Positions 48,712 through 57,639 are shown, numbered from the stretch's first letter. The stretch is 64,000 nt of DNA from Deinococcus actinosclerus (GCF_001507665.1 NZ_CP013910.1:3150001-3214000), one strand, 5' to 3'. Notes: generated by a model from the letters alone, not told the origin. Numbers and translations are program-made.

Positions 48712-50577
48712 TTGAAACGGCTCAATCCCTGGCTGATCGTCCTGTTCGTCCTGGCCCTGTTCCTGATGTTCTCGCAGGCTCCACTGAGCGGGCGTTCCAG
48801 CGTGAACTACACCCAATTCAAAACCCTGCTGGAAGGCGGGCAGGTCGAGCGCGTCATCGTCCGCGAGAGCAACGCGAACGTGACTCTCAAGCAGCCCACC
48901 TCCGTCGAGGTGAACACCGCCGGCGGCCCACAGAAGCGGGACATCAAGGACTTCACCGTGCGCCTGCCCGGCAGCGTCGCCACGCCCGACGGCAACCTGA
49001 TCCCGCTGATGCAGCAGCAGAACGTCGACCTGCGCTTCGAGCAGCCCAGCCAGTGGCTCGGCATCCTGCTGAACTTCCTGCCCATCATCCTGCTGTTCGC
49101 CATGATGTACTTCTTCTTCATGCGCGCCCAGGGCGGCCAGAACGGCGTCATGCAGTTCGGGCAGAGCAAGGCCAAGAAGTACGGCAAGGAAAACCGCGTG
49201 CCCACCAAGTTCACCGACGTGGCCGGGCACGAGGAAGCCAAGCGGGAACTCGTGGAGGTCGTGGACTTCCTGAAGAACCCCGGCAAGTACCACCAGATCG
49301 GCGCGGAGATTCCCAAGGGCGTGCTCCTCGTGGGCCCTCCCGGCACCGGTAAGACCCTGCTGGCCCGCGCGATTGCCGGCGAGGCGGACGTGCCGTTCTT
49401 CAGCGTGAGCGCCTCGGAGTTCATGGAGATGTTCGTGGGTGTCGGCGCCAGCCGCGTCCGCACGCTGTTCGAGGACGCCCGCAAGAGCGCGCCCGCCATC
49501 ATGTTCATCGACGAGATCGATTCCATCGGCCGCAAGCGTGGCGCGGGGATCGGCGGCGGTCACGACGAGCGCGAGCAGACCCTCAACCAGATCCTGTCGG
49601 AAATGGACGGCTTCGACAAGAGCAGCAGTGTCATCGTGCTGGGTGCCACCAACCGCCCCGACGTGCTCGACCCGGCCCTGCTGCGCCCCGGCCGCTTCGA
49701 CCGTCAGGTGACCATTGACCTGCCGAACCTCAAGGAGCGCGAGGCGATCCTGAAGGTGCACCTGCGCAACAAGCCGATGGCGACCGGCGTGGACGTGCCC
49801 GAGATCGCCAAGAGCACGCCTTACTTCAGCGGCGCCGACCTGAAGAACGTCACGAACGAGGCGGCCCTGGAAGCGGCCCGCGTGGGCAAGACCCAGATCG
49901 ACATGAGCGACTTCTACCGCGCCCTGGACAAGATCACCCTGGGCCTGGAGAACGGCAGCCTGACGATCAGCGAGCAGGAGAAGAAGGCCATCGCCTACCA
50001 CGAGGCCGGGCACGCCGTCACCGCCGCCGTCATCCCCGGCAGCGACAAGCTCCAGAAGGTCAGCATCATCCCGCGCGGCCGCGCGCTGGGCGCCGCGTTC
50101 TACCTGCCCGAAGAGCAGGTGCTGATGAGCAAGGAACGCCTGGAGAACCAGCTGATCGTCGCGCTGGGTGGCCGCGCCGCCGAGGAAGTCTTCATGGGCA
50201 GCGTGACGTCGGGCGCCGCGGACGACTTCCGCAAGGCCACGAACATCGCCCGCAAGATGGTCCTCGAGTGGGGCATGGGCGACAACTTCAAGAACATGGC
50301 CCTCACCACCGATTCGGGCCCCGTGTTCCTGGGCGAGGACATGGCCAAGCCCAAGGCGTTCAGCGAGCACACCAGCCAGCTGGTCGACGAGGACGTCAAG
50401 CGCATCCTGACCCGCGCGTTCGAGCGCGCCCGTGAACTCGTCACCGAGTACCAGCAGGCCATGCACGAGGTCGCGGACGCCCTGCTGACGCAGGAACTCA
50501 TCACCGGGGACGTCGTGCGCGAAGCGGTCAGCCGCGTGGGCGGACAGGCCCAGCCCATGCCGCAGACGACCGCCTGA
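48712..50577 (+). CDS. ftsH: FtsH, ATP-dependent zinc metalloprotease
   Basis: FtsH is a hexameric membrane AAA protease that degrades membrane and regulatory proteins. The 621-residue product has membrane segments at about 5-25 and 115-135, Walker A GPPGTGKT near residue 210, Walker [12 protein letters not shown], the second region of homology [22 protein letters not shown], and the zinc motif HEAGH near 431. The start is TTG 48712, with GGAGG eight bases upstream; no ATG is suitably placed. The preceding gene is a copy of its N-terminal domain. A strong terminator follows. Confidence 0.97.
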   Translation: MKRLNPWLIVLFVLALFLMFSQAPLSGRSSVNYTQFKTLLEGGQVERVIVRESNANVTLKQPTSVEVNTAGGPQKRDIKDFTVRLPGSVATPDGNLIPLMQQQNVDLRFEQPSQWLGILLNFLPIILLFAMMYFFFMRAQGGQNGVMQFGQSKAKKYGKENRVPTKFTDVAGHEEAKRELVEVVDFLKNPGKYHQIGAEIPKGVLLVGPPGTGKTLLARAIAGEADVPFFSVSASEFMEMFVGVGASRVRTLFEDARKSAPAIMFIDEIDSIGRKRGAGIGGGHDEREQTLNQILSEMDGFDKSSSVIVLGATNRPDVLDPALLRPGRFDRQVTIDLPNLKEREAILKVHLRNKPMATGVDVPEIAKSTPYFSGADLKNVTNEAALEAARVGKTQIDMSDFYRALDKITLGLENGSLTISEQEKKAIAYHEAGHAVTAAVIPGSDKLQKVSIIPRGRALGAAFYLPEEQVLMSKERLENQLIVALGGRAAEEVFMGSVTSGAADDFRKATNIARKMVLEWGMGDNFKNMALTTDSGPVFLGEDMAKPKAFSEHTSQLVDEDVKRILTRAFERARELVTEYQQAMHEVADALLTQELITGDVVREAVSRVGGQAQPMPQTTA

Positions 50578-50597
50578 ACCTACAGCCGCACGCCACG

Positions 50598-50628
50598 AAC
50601 CGCCCCCAGATCATCGGGGGCGGTTTTT
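50598..50628 (+). terminator. Rho-independent terminator of ftsH
   Basis: AACCGCCCCC (50598-50607) pairs with GGGGGCGGTT (50616-50625), followed by TTTTT across 50624-50628. Confidence 0.92.
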
Positions 50629-50824
50629 CATGGCCTGGACAGAGCTTGCGGCAGCGGTCACCCGACGACCTGAACCTGTTGACGTGCAGTACGCGGGACG
50701 CTCACGCCCTCTTCCGATGCGACAGAGTGAGCGGGAAGGCGAGGGGGACACCAGGGAACCGGCAAGCTCGCGCCAGCACCTGAACGCCGTCGGGCCTCTC
50801 CCCCGCCCTGTCCCGGCAGCAGGG

Positions 50825-50854
50825 CGCCGCCCCCGGTGGTCGTCGGGGGCGGCG
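50825..50854 (-). terminator. Hairpin downstream of the SHOCT-like operon
   Basis: CGCCGCCCCCG (50825-50835) pairs perfectly with CGGGGGCGGCG (50844-50854). It lies 16 bases after the last stop codon of the minus-strand operon. Nothing else is seen in 50629-50824. Confidence 0.6.
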
Positions 50855-50869
50855 TGGCTTCGGCTGCGG

Positions 50870-51532
50870 TCACTGGAGGCTGATGTGGACTTCGTTGCCG
50901 TGCTGGTCCTGCGCGTCGATCAGCGGGCCCGGGTAGGGGCTGGCCTCGATCAGCAGGCGCAGGGCGTCCAGGGTGAATCCGGCGCTCTCCAGGGCCGAGC
51001 GTCCGTGGGGGGGGATCAGGCGGTCGAGGTGCGGGGCGAGGCTGACGGGGATGTTCGCGTTGTACTCGTCGCCGTGCTGGCTTTCCACCTTGATCCGCAG
51101 GATGCGGGGGCCGGGGGGCATGTGGGGGTGGTGCATGTCGGGGTGCGGGCCGTGCAGTTCGCGTTCGACCTGACCGGTGATGTTCTCGACCATGCTGTCA
51201 ATTCCTCCGGTGATGCGGTCCACGAGGCCGTCGAGGCCGCGGGGGCGCTGGCCGCCGATGACGACCTGGGGGCGGCGGGGCGGCTGTGGGGGCGGGGGCG
51301 GGGGTGGGGCGAAGCCGAATCCGGCGTCCCGGACGCCGCGCAGCAGCATGATGTGCTCGGCGACCTGACCCGCGTCGAGTTCGGGGCGGCCCAGCAGCGC
51401 GGAGACGAATTCGCGGTCCCCCTCGGTCAGGGCGAGTTTGGGGCTCAGGGCGGCCAGAAGCGGCGCGGCGTCGTCCAGGGTGAGTTTCCCGGCGCGGATC
51501 AGGTCGAGGATGCGGCGGATCTTCTCTTTCAT
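50870..51532 (-). CDS. SHOCT-like domain protein
   Basis: A 220-residue soluble protein. The first 30 residues (EKIRRILDLIRAGKLTLDDAAPLLAAL) are a SHOCT-like helical hairpin, which is often found next to membrane or DUF4097 proteins. A run of seven prolines and basic residues follows (about 76-95), then a C-terminal domain ending DQHGNEVHISLQ that repeats ideas of the other genes in the operon. ATG 51532 overlaps the small upstream gene by four bases. Function is unknown. Confidence 0.65.
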   Translation of the reverse strand: MKEKIRRILDLIRAGKLTLDDAAPLLAALSPKLALTEGDREFVSALLGRPELDAGQVAEHIMLLRGVRDAGFGFAPPPPPPPQPPRRPQVVIGGQRPRGLDGLVDRITGGIDSMVENITGQVERELHGPHPDMHHPHMPPGPRILRIKVESQHGDEYNANIPVSLAPHLDRLIPPHGRSALESAGFTLDALRLLIEASPYPGPLIDAQDQHGNEVHISLQ

Positions 51533-51720
51533 GGCCGGGCTCCGGACAGGGCGCGCTGCAGGCGGGCGCGGTGCGCCTCGGCGTCCAGGGTGCGGCGCAG
51601 CTCCGTGCGGGCGTGGGCCCGGGCGGCGTCGGGAGTCAGGAGGCGCGTCAGGTGGGCGCGCAGGCTGGCGCGGAGTTCACGCAGGCTGGGCAGGTAGGGG
51701 GTGGGGTGCAGGATGGTCAT
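51529..51720 (-). CDS. Small hypothetical protein in the SHOCT/DUF4097 operon
   Basis: A 63-residue basic, helical protein (about 13 arginines). Both its start (ATG 51720) and its end overlap the neighbouring genes by four bases, which is strong support that it is translated as part of this operon. No family is recognised. It may be an adapter between the two larger proteins, but this is a guess. Confidence 0.6.
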   Translation of the reverse strand: MTILHPTPYLPSLRELRASLRAHLTRLLTPDAARAHARTELRRTLDAEAHRARLQRALSGARP

Positions 51721-52592
51721 GCGCTCACGACCTTCAGGTTCCCGGCGGTGATCTGGCAGTGCAGGCGGGCGTCGCCGCCGCCGAGCTGGCCGGTGTGGTG
51801 GGTGTTCAGGAAGCCGCCGCTCTTGCCGGTGGGGAAGTCGGCCCTGAAAGAACCGAGGGTGACGCGGGCGTCGATGTGGACGCTGCTGCCGGGCTGGAGG
51901 TGCAGTTTCACGTTCCCGGCGTTCACCTCGACGCGGTGGTCGCCGCTGCTGAGCGTGCCGGCCCAGGTGAGGTTGCCGCCGTTCACGCTGGCGTTCAGGG
52001 TGGCGGCGCCGGTCAGGGTGAGGTTGCCGCCGTTGACGGTGACGGTACTGGGACCGCTCATCTGGGCGCCGGTCAGGTTGCCGCCGTTCACGTCGGCGTG
52101 GAGGCTGTGGGCGCGGCCCATCCGGACGTTCCCGCCGTTCACCTCGGCGCGCAGGCCCCCGGCGAGGTCGGGCAGCGTGAGGTTGCCGCCGCTGATCTCG
52201 GCGCGTGTGTGGCCGGGCGTGAAGGGCAGCGTGAGGATCGCCTTGAGGCTGCTGCCGGTGTGCGGCTGGCCGGGAATGCGGGCAACGCGCCAGCCCTGTG
52301 GGGTCTGCTCGAGGCTGAGGCGGCCGTCCTCGTTCGCGGCGAGGTGCGGGGTGCTCAGGGCCGCGTCGGTCAGGACGGTGAGGGTGTAACCCCGGACGAG
52401 CAGGTGCAGGTCGCGGGTGGCGTCGGCGGGGTGGTCACCCGGCGCCAGGGTGCTGGTCGGCTGGGTCTGGGTAGCGGGGGGGTCCTGGGTGTCGTCCAGG
52501 AGGCCCTGGGCTTCCTCGGGGGTGAGTTTGCCTTCGGCCACCAGACGCTGAACGTGGGCGTGGAACTCGCTTGCGGGGTGCTGGTCATTCAT
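51717..52592 (-). CDS. SHOCT-like plus DUF4097-type beta-helix protein
   Basis: A 291-residue protein. Residues 1-40 (HAHVQRLVAEGKLTPEEAQGLLDD) are a SHOCT-like hairpin. From about 130 there is a regular ladder with the unit NGGNLT/V (ISGGNLTLPDL, VNGGNVRMG, VNGGNLTGA, VNGGNLTLTG, VNGGNLTWAG, VNAGNVKLHL), typical of DUF4097 right-handed beta-helix domains. No signal peptide is evident. ATG 52592 has AGGAGG five bases upstream. It heads a coupled three-gene operon whose promoter overlaps a 25-base palindrome. Function is unknown; possibly envelope-stress sensing. Confidence 0.75.
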   Translation of the reverse strand: MNDQHPASEFHAHVQRLVAEGKLTPEEAQGLLDDTQDPPATQTQPTSTLAPGDHPADATRDLHLLVRGYTLTVLTDAALSTPHLAANEDGRLSLEQTPQGWRVARIPGQPHTGSSLKAILTLPFTPGHTRAEISGGNLTLPDLAGGLRAEVNGGNVRMGRAHSLHADVNGGNLTGAQMSGPSTVTVNGGNLTLTGAATLNASVNGGNLTWAGTLSSGDHRVEVNAGNVKLHLQPGSSVHIDARVTLGSFRADFPTGKSGGFLNTHHTGQLGGGDARLHCQITAGNLKVVSA

Positions 52593-52630
52593 GCTGCCCT
52601 CCTGAGCACCATAGAAACACCAATCTCCTA

Positions 52631-52655
52631 ATCTGTCAAGTCTAGTTTTACAGAT
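52631..52655. promoter_or_regulatory. Palindromic operator candidate over the SHOCT/DUF4097 promoter
   Basis: An imperfect 25-base palindrome with arms ATCTGT (52631-52636) and ACAGAT (52650-52655). On the minus strand the -35 TTGACA (complement of 52634-52639) sits inside it, with a poor -10 17 bases on (TTCTAT). The rest of 52656-52828 shows no gene. Confidence 0.5.
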
Positions 52656-52841
52656 GATGAAGTCGGCCTTTCCCCTGCCAGCATCGGATGCCGAGGGAGT
52701 CCCACCCGCACAGCCTTTCCGCCCACAGCCCCTCCCAGGCGTGCAACCGACACACCGTCGCCTCGGGCAGCCGGATTGACGAATAGCAAGTCCGGCTTTC
52801 CATGTCGGCCCCCGGGCCACCCTCGCCCTATCCTCTGAGGC

Positions 52842-54230
52842 ATGACCCTGCCCGACCTCACGCCCGCGCAGCGCACCGAGCTGGAACTGCTCGCCCGTGG
52901 CAAACAGGACAAGAGCCGCACCATGCGCGACCTGAACCAGCCCGAGACGCCCGAGGCCGCGCACGCGCTGCTGCTGCGCGCCGGCCTGTGGACCGACGCC
53001 CGCACGCCCTACGCCGACCGCCTGGGGGCCGCCCTGACGCCCGTGGCGCTGGACGTGCCGGCCTTCGCACCGGAAGGGCGGCTGGACCTGACGCACCTGG
53101 AGACCTTCGCCATCGACGACGAGGGCAACCGCGACCCGGACGACGCCGTGGGCATCGAGGCGCTGCCCGGCGGCCTGACGCGCCTGTGGGTGCACGTGGC
53201 CGACGTGGCGGCGCTGGCGCCCGCCGACAGCCCGCTGGATCTGGAGGCCCGCGCGCGCGGCGCGACCCTGTACCTGCCCGACCGCACCATCGGCATGCTG
53301 CCCGACGCGCTGGTCGAGCAGGCGGGCCTGGGCCTGCACGACACCAGCCCGGCGCTGAGCATCAGCCTGGACCTGGACGAGGACGGCAACGCCGAGGCCG
53401 TGGACGTGCAGCTGACCACCGTGCGCGTGCAGCGCCTGACGTACACCCAGGCGCAGGAACGGCTGGACGCGGGCGAGGAGCCGTTCGCGACGCTGGCGCG
53501 CCTGGCCGCCGCGAGCCGCGAGCTGCGCGTGCAGGAGGGCGCCCTGAGTATTGACCTGCCCGAGGTCCGCGTGAAGGCGGACGAGGCGGGCGCGACCGTC
53601 ACGCCGCTACCCAAGCCGGAAATGCGGGTGGTGGTGCAGGAGTGCATGACGCTGGCCGGGTGGGCCGCCGCGATCTACGCGGACGACCACGCGATCGCCC
53701 TGCCGTTCGCCACGCAGGATCCGCCCCACCGCGAGGTGCGCGGCGACACCCTGCCCGCGCAGTGGGCGCGGCGGCGCACGCTGGCCCGCACCCGCTTCCA
53801 GCCCGCGCCGGGGCCGCACGCGGGCATGGGCCTGGACCTGTACACCCAGGCGACCAGCCCGATGCGCCGCTACCTGGATCTGGTCGTGCACCAGCAGCTG
53901 CGCGCGCATCTGGCCGGACAGGACGGGCTGAGCGGCAAGGAGGTCGCGGCGCGCGTGGCGCAGGCGCAGATGAACGCCGACGCCACCCGGCAGGCCGAGC
54001 GCCTGAGCCGTAAGCATCACACCCTGCGCTTCATCGCCGCGCAGCCGGAGCGCGAGTGGGAGGCGGTCGTGGTGGACCGCCGGGGGCCGCAGGCGACCCT
54101 GCTGATCCCGGATCTGGCCTTCGACCTGCCACTGAGCACGCCCGCCGCGCCCGGCACGGCGCTGCGCGTGCGGCTGGGCGACGTGAACCTGCCGAACCTG
54201 ACCCTGCGCGCGCGGGTGGTCACGGACTGA
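52842..54230 (+). CDS. RNase II/R family exoribonuclease, compact Deinococcus type
   Basis: A 462-residue 3'-5' exoribonuclease. The RNB domain starts AIDDEGNRDPDDAVG, holding the catalytic aspartates, and continues WVHVADVAALAPADSPLDLEARARGATLYLPDRTIGMLP and DLYTQATSPMRRYLDLVVHQQL. It is much shorter than E. coli RNase II: a small N-terminal domain of about 85 residues replaces the cold-shock domains, and a short S1-like domain ends it. D. radiodurans has a structurally known enzyme of this build. ATG 52842 is seven bases after TATCCT (52829-52834). Confidence 0.92.
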   Translation: MTLPDLTPAQRTELELLARGKQDKSRTMRDLNQPETPEAAHALLLRAGLWTDARTPYADRLGAALTPVALDVPAFAPEGRLDLTHLETFAIDDEGNRDPDDAVGIEALPGGLTRLWVHVADVAALAPADSPLDLEARARGATLYLPDRTIGMLPDALVEQAGLGLHDTSPALSISLDLDEDGNAEAVDVQLTTVRVQRLTYTQAQERLDAGEEPFATLARLAAASRELRVQEGALSIDLPEVRVKADEAGATVTPLPKPEMRVVVQECMTLAGWAAAIYADDHAIALPFATQDPPHREVRGDTLPAQWARRRTLARTRFQPAPGPHAGMGLDLYTQATSPMRRYLDLVVHQQLRAHLAGQDGLSGKEVAARVAQAQMNADATRQAERLSRKHHTLRFIAAQPEREWEAVVVDRRGPQATLLIPDLAFDLPLSTPAAPGTALRVRLGDVNLPNLTLRARVVTD

Positions 54231-54400
54231 CGCGGACTCGCGCCGGGGCGCGGCAGGCCGGGTGGGCGAGCGGCAAACGCCCGCACCCTGCATAAAATCA
54301 CGCAGGCAAAGTTAGCAAATAACGAAAAACAGCGTGATAGACGCACAATCTTCTGTCCGAATCCTGATTCATCTTTCATTCATCCACCCCCGCGCATGAC
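54231..54400. other. AT-rich intergenic region after the RNase gene
   Basis: From about 54290 to 54385 the sequence is far more AT-rich than its surroundings (GCAAATAACGAAAAACAG, TTCATCTTTCATTCATC). ATCACGC (54297-54303) and GCGTGAT (54332-54338) form an inverted repeat with 28 bases between. No gene is seen. Confidence 0.4.
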
Positions 54401-54406
54401 TACACT
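54401..54406 (+). promoter_or_regulatory. -10 element of the 54414 gene
   Basis: TACACT ends seven bases before ATG 54414, so a leaderless start is likely. A weak -35 TTCATC (54379-54384) lies 16 bases upstream. Confidence 0.55.
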
Positions 54407-54413
54407 GCCAGTC

Positions 54414-54683
54414 ATGTCCGCCGCGAGCATCCTCCCCAGCGACATCGTGTCCCTCCGCATGAGCCACTGCCGGGCCGAGCACGCCGCGCGTGAAGCGCAG
54501 TACCACCTCGCCGTGCTGCACTACCGCACCTGCCTGGAGGCCGCCGAGCGCCGCGAGGACTGCCGCGCCGTGGAATTCTTCGCACTGAAACTCGCCGGGT
54601 GCTACGACCAGATGGGCCTGAATGCCAAGGCCGCCAGCTTCCGCGCCCTGGCGGGCAGCGGCGACGCCCCCCTGCTCGGCTGA
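54414..54683 (+). CDS. Small hypothetical TPR-like protein
   Basis: An 89-residue soluble, helical protein. HCRAEHAAREAQYHLAVLHYRTCLEAAERREDCRAVEFFALKLAGCYDQMGLNAKAASFRALAG looks like two TPR helical pairs. I prefer ATG 54414 to ATG 54396 because 54396 precedes the -10 hexamer. A long perfect hairpin (18 bp) follows. Function is unknown. Confidence 0.62.
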   Translation: MSAASILPSDIVSLRMSHCRAEHAAREAQYHLAVLHYRTCLEAAERREDCRAVEFFALKLAGCYDQMGLNAKAASFRALAGSGDAPLLG

Positions 54684-54695
54684 GCCACCCCTCTG

Positions 54696-54746
54696 AACTG
54701 ACCGCCGCGCCCCCCCCTCAAGCTTCACGGGGCGCGGCGGTCAGTT
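54696..54746 (+). terminator. Long hairpin after the 54414 gene
   Basis: AACTGACCGCCGCGCCCC (54696-54713) pairs perfectly with 54729-54746, an 18-bp stem with a 15-base loop. No T-run follows, but the stem is very stable. Confidence 0.6.
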
Positions 54747-54777
54747 CCCCCTCAGCTTCGCGCGGCACACTCGGCAC

Positions 54778-55131
54778 ATGACCACCCTGCCCCTGACCCT
54801 GCTGCGCCGCGCCTTTCTGCCCCTGGCCCTGCTCGGGAGCGCCCACGCCGCCACCCTTGACCTGAAGGTCGGCCAGACCGGCAAACTGGGGGACGCGACC
54901 ATCACGCTGCTGCGCACGCAGGACAGCCGCTGCCCCATGAACGCCCGCTGCATCCAGGCCGGGGACCTGATCACCAGCGTCCTGGTGCGCGAGGGCAGCC
55001 GCGTGCGCCTGCTGCGCCTGAAACTCTCGGACACGACCGCCCAGTCGAGCGGGCTGCACATCAGCGGCGCCACCGCCAACATGGCCGGGCAGCGCCTGCC
55101 ACTGACCGTGACCTTCAGCGACGGCCGCTGA
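54778..55131 (+). CDS. Secreted hypothetical protein with paired cysteines
   Basis: A 117-residue protein with a clear signal peptide (TLLRRAFLPLALLGSAHAA). The mature part is strand-rich; SRCPMNARCIQAGDL holds two cysteines that could form a disulfide. I do not recognise the family. ATG 54778 lies six bases after CACACT, a weak -10. A 13-bp hairpin follows. Confidence 0.68.
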   Translation: MTTLPLTLLRRAFLPLALLGSAHAATLDLKVGQTGKLGDATITLLRTQDSRCPMNARCIQAGDLITSVLVREGSRVRLLRLKLSDTTAQSSGLHISGATANMAGQRLPLTVTFSDGR

Positions 55132-55142
55132 CCGCACCCGCC

Positions 55143-55187
55143 CCGGAGGCCCGCGCCGGCATTCGGTCGCGGGCCTCCGGGAATTTC
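55143..55187 (+). terminator. Hairpin terminator after the 54778 gene
   Basis: CCGGAGGCCCGCG (55143-55155) pairs perfectly with CGCGGGCCTCCGG (55168-55180), followed by GAATTTC. The -10 of the next gene (TACAGT, 55190-55195) starts only nine bases later. Confidence 0.7.
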
Positions 55188-55202
55188 TCTACAGTGGGTC
55201 AC

Positions 55203-56990
55203 ATGAGAACCCCGGCCCTGATCCTGAGCGCCGCGCTGGCCCTGAGCGGCGCGGCGTCCGCCCTGACCCTCTCGAAACCCACCGTGTACACCGTGCCGGG
55301 CGCGGACTCGCACCTCGCGGCGTTCCTGCCGGGCGGGCAGGTGGCCGTGGACGCCGACAACGCCGTGCTGCTGCTCGACCAGAACCTGAAGACCGTGCGC
55401 GGCTGGTACAGCCTGCAGGGCAGCGTGCGCGCCCTGAGCGCCAGCCCGGACGGCGCCCGCGTGGCCGCCCTGAGCCGCGACCGCTGGGTCGTGTGGGACG
55501 CGCAGACCGGCCAGGAGGTCCGCAGCGGCAAGGCCGGGCCGGACACCACGCTGGGCTTCGCGGCGGACGGCGCGCTGCTGCTCTTGGAGGACGGAACGCT
55601 GGACCGCCTGGACCTGGGCAGCGGCGTGCGGACCGAGCTGCTCGGCGACGGCGAGGCGTACGGCGTCCGGGTCAGCCCGGACGGCACGCGCGCCGCCGTC
55701 ATCTACGACAGCCGCGTGGATCTGGTCAGCCTCCCGGACGGCAAGGTCGTGACCAGCGGCGAGATCAGTGACGACTGGGACGGCCTGGAGGCGACCTTCA
55801 GCCCGGACGGGCAGGCCGCCGTCATCCGCACCGGCAGCGCCGCGCTGATCCTGCGCGCCGGGCAGGACACGGCCACCGAGGTCGAGGGCGGCGAGGACTT
55901 CAGCCTGGACGGCAGCGTGGTGTTCCTGAACCCCGCGCAGTTCCTGTACGCCGAGTACGGTGAGGGCCAGCTGTTCGACGCGCAGACCGGCGAGCCGGTC
56001 GGGGACGCCCTGGAACTCGACAGCCTCGATACGCTGGTGGGCGGCCCGGACGGTCAGGTCCTCAGCCTGGGCGGCAGCGTGGGCCGCCTGAACCTGAGCG
56101 CGCTGGACGCCCCGGCCCGCCCGCGCGTCACGCTGCCCAGCGCGAACGCCTGGAGCGGCGCGTTCATCGGCGGCGTGCCGCACGCGGGCCTGGGCGACTT
56201 CATCAACCTGAAGACCGGCAAGGCGCTGAACGTCGGCAACCGCGAGCGCCTGTACGCCACGGAAGCGCAGGGCGAGCAGGTCTGGACGCTGAACGCGAGC
56301 GGCACCGTGAACGTGTACCGCGCCGGGAAGATCGTGAAGGTCGCCGCGCTGGGCAGCAAGGTCGAGTACGAGACCCTGCACACCTCGCCCGACGGGCGCT
56401 ACGCCGCCGTCAGCGGCTACGAGGGCCTGGCGCTGCTCGACGGTCAGACCGCCAAGGTCGTGAAGCAGTTCACGCCCGCGCAGCTGAAGGTCAAGGACAT
56501 TCACGACGCGCTGCCCACCCCCGACGGGAAAGCCGTGCTCGTCATTCCGCACGAGGGCAACCCGCTGCGGGTGGACGTGGCGACCGGCAAAGTGCAGGCG
56601 GCCGTGAACCTGCCCGCCGACGCCTCGGCCGAGGAATTCCAGCAGAGCCGGGGCGGCACGCTGGCCGTCGCGTACTCCCTGGACGACACGTCCTTCGTGG
56701 CGCTGTTCAAACCCGGCGCCGCCACGCCGTTCAAGACGCTGAAGTTCGCCACGGCGGTGCGCACGCTGCGCTTCAGCCCGGACGGCAAGCTGCTGGCCCT
56801 GCTCACCGGCGACGCGCAGAACGCCCTGCAGGTGCTCGACACCGCCAGCGGCAGCGTCCTGGCCCGCGCCGGGCAGTTCAGTCTGCGCACCAGCCTGCTC
56901 ACGTGGTCGGCCAGCGGCGCGCAGCTGATGGTGGGTGCCGGGCAGCAGGGCCAGCCGGGCAGCGTCAGCGTGTACGACGTCAAACGCTGA
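55203..56990 (+). CDS. Secreted beta-propeller (WD40/YncE-like) protein
   Basis: A 595-residue protein with a signal peptide (RTPALILSAALALSGAASA) and repeated blade-like units carrying SPDG (ALSASPDGARVAALS, RVSPDGTRAAVI, TFSPDGQAAVIR, TSPDGRYAAVSG, RFSPDGKLLALL), consistent with one or two beta-propellers. It is likely periplasmic or surface-exposed. There is no catalytic motif. ATG 55203 is seven bases after TACAGT (leaderless). Two hairpins follow. Confidence 0.8.
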   Translation: MRTPALILSAALALSGAASALTLSKPTVYTVPGADSHLAAFLPGGQVAVDADNAVLLLDQNLKTVRGWYSLQGSVRALSASPDGARVAALSRDRWVVWDAQTGQEVRSGKAGPDTTLGFAADGALLLLEDGTLDRLDLGSGVRTELLGDGEAYGVRVSPDGTRAAVIYDSRVDLVSLPDGKVVTSGEISDDWDGLEATFSPDGQAAVIRTGSAALILRAGQDTATEVEGGEDFSLDGSVVFLNPAQFLYAEYGEGQLFDAQTGEPVGDALELDSLDTLVGGPDGQVLSLGGSVGRLNLSALDAPARPRVTLPSANAWSGAFIGGVPHAGLGDFINLKTGKALNVGNRERLYATEAQGEQVWTLNASGTVNVYRAGKIVKVAALGSKVEYETLHTSPDGRYAAVSGYEGLALLDGQTAKVVKQFTPAQLKVKDIHDALPTPDGKAVLVIPHEGNPLRVDVATGKVQAAVNLPADASAEEFQQSRGGTLAVAYSLDDTSFVALFKPGAATPFKTLKFATAVRTLRFSPDGKLLALLTGDAQNALQVLDTASGSVLARAGQFSLRTSLLTWSASGAQLMVGAGQQGQPGSVSVYDVKR

Positions 56991-57014
56991 CGCCCGTCAC
57001 CGCCACGCATGAGC

Positions 57015-57046
57015 AGAGGCGCCCTCACTCGACTGGGGGCGCCTCT
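57015..57046 (+). terminator. Hairpin after the beta-propeller gene
   Basis: AGAGGCGCCC (57015-57024) pairs with GGGCGCCTCT (57037-57046), followed by CGCTTC. Confidence 0.65.
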
Positions 57047-57070
57047 CGCTTCAGCTTCCGGGCGCATACC

Positions 57071-57099
57071 TTGACCGGCCCTGCATACCGCGCTATAGT
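57071..57099 (+). promoter_or_regulatory. Strong promoter without a downstream gene
   Basis: TTGACC (57071-57076), 17-base spacer, TATAGT (57094-57099): one of the best sigma-70 matches in the window. Transcription would begin near 57106 and meet a terminator at once. Confidence 0.7.
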
Positions 57100-57110
57100 T
57101 CTGGACATCA

Positions 57111-57132
57111 CCGCCTGAGAGGCGGGTTTTTT
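57111..57132 (+). terminator. Rho-independent terminator just after the 57071 promoter
   Basis: CCGCCT (57111-57116) pairs with AGGCGG (57120-57125), then GTTTTTT (57126-57132). The T-run is only on the plus strand. Confidence 0.85.
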
Positions 57133-57639
57133 ATTTTCCCGCCTTCTTCTTCGGCGGAGCGAACTGCTCGGCGCCTCCGGCCGCCGTGAACGCCGCACGC
57201 AGCTCGTCCAGGGACTGCGTGGGGCGGCTGGCCGGGTCGCCGGGAAGGGTCTTCGCGTAGACCTCCAGCGCGTCCGGGTAGCTGTCGCCGTCCGCGTCGG
57301 TGTCAGCCTGCAGTAGGGTGTACAGCGCCTGCGGGAAGCTCAGGTGACGCCCCTCTTTGGCCTCGCTGGCGAAAGTCGCCTGGATAGCCTGCCCGAACGG
57401 GTTCCAGGGGGCGCCGCCGTCCGCGTTCACGTGGCAATACGTGCAGGGCATGACGCGGCGGTCCAGCTCCCACAGCTCATTCCCTTCGGTCAGGTGCAGC
57501 TGCGGCGCGGCCTGGAGGCGGTAACGGGGCAGCGCCCCGGCGGTGCTCAGCAGGGGCGAGAGCAGCACCAGCCCCGCCAGCGTCAGCCCGACGCCCTTCA
57601 CGCTGGCCCTGCGCACCTGGGCCTTATGCACGCGGGCGT

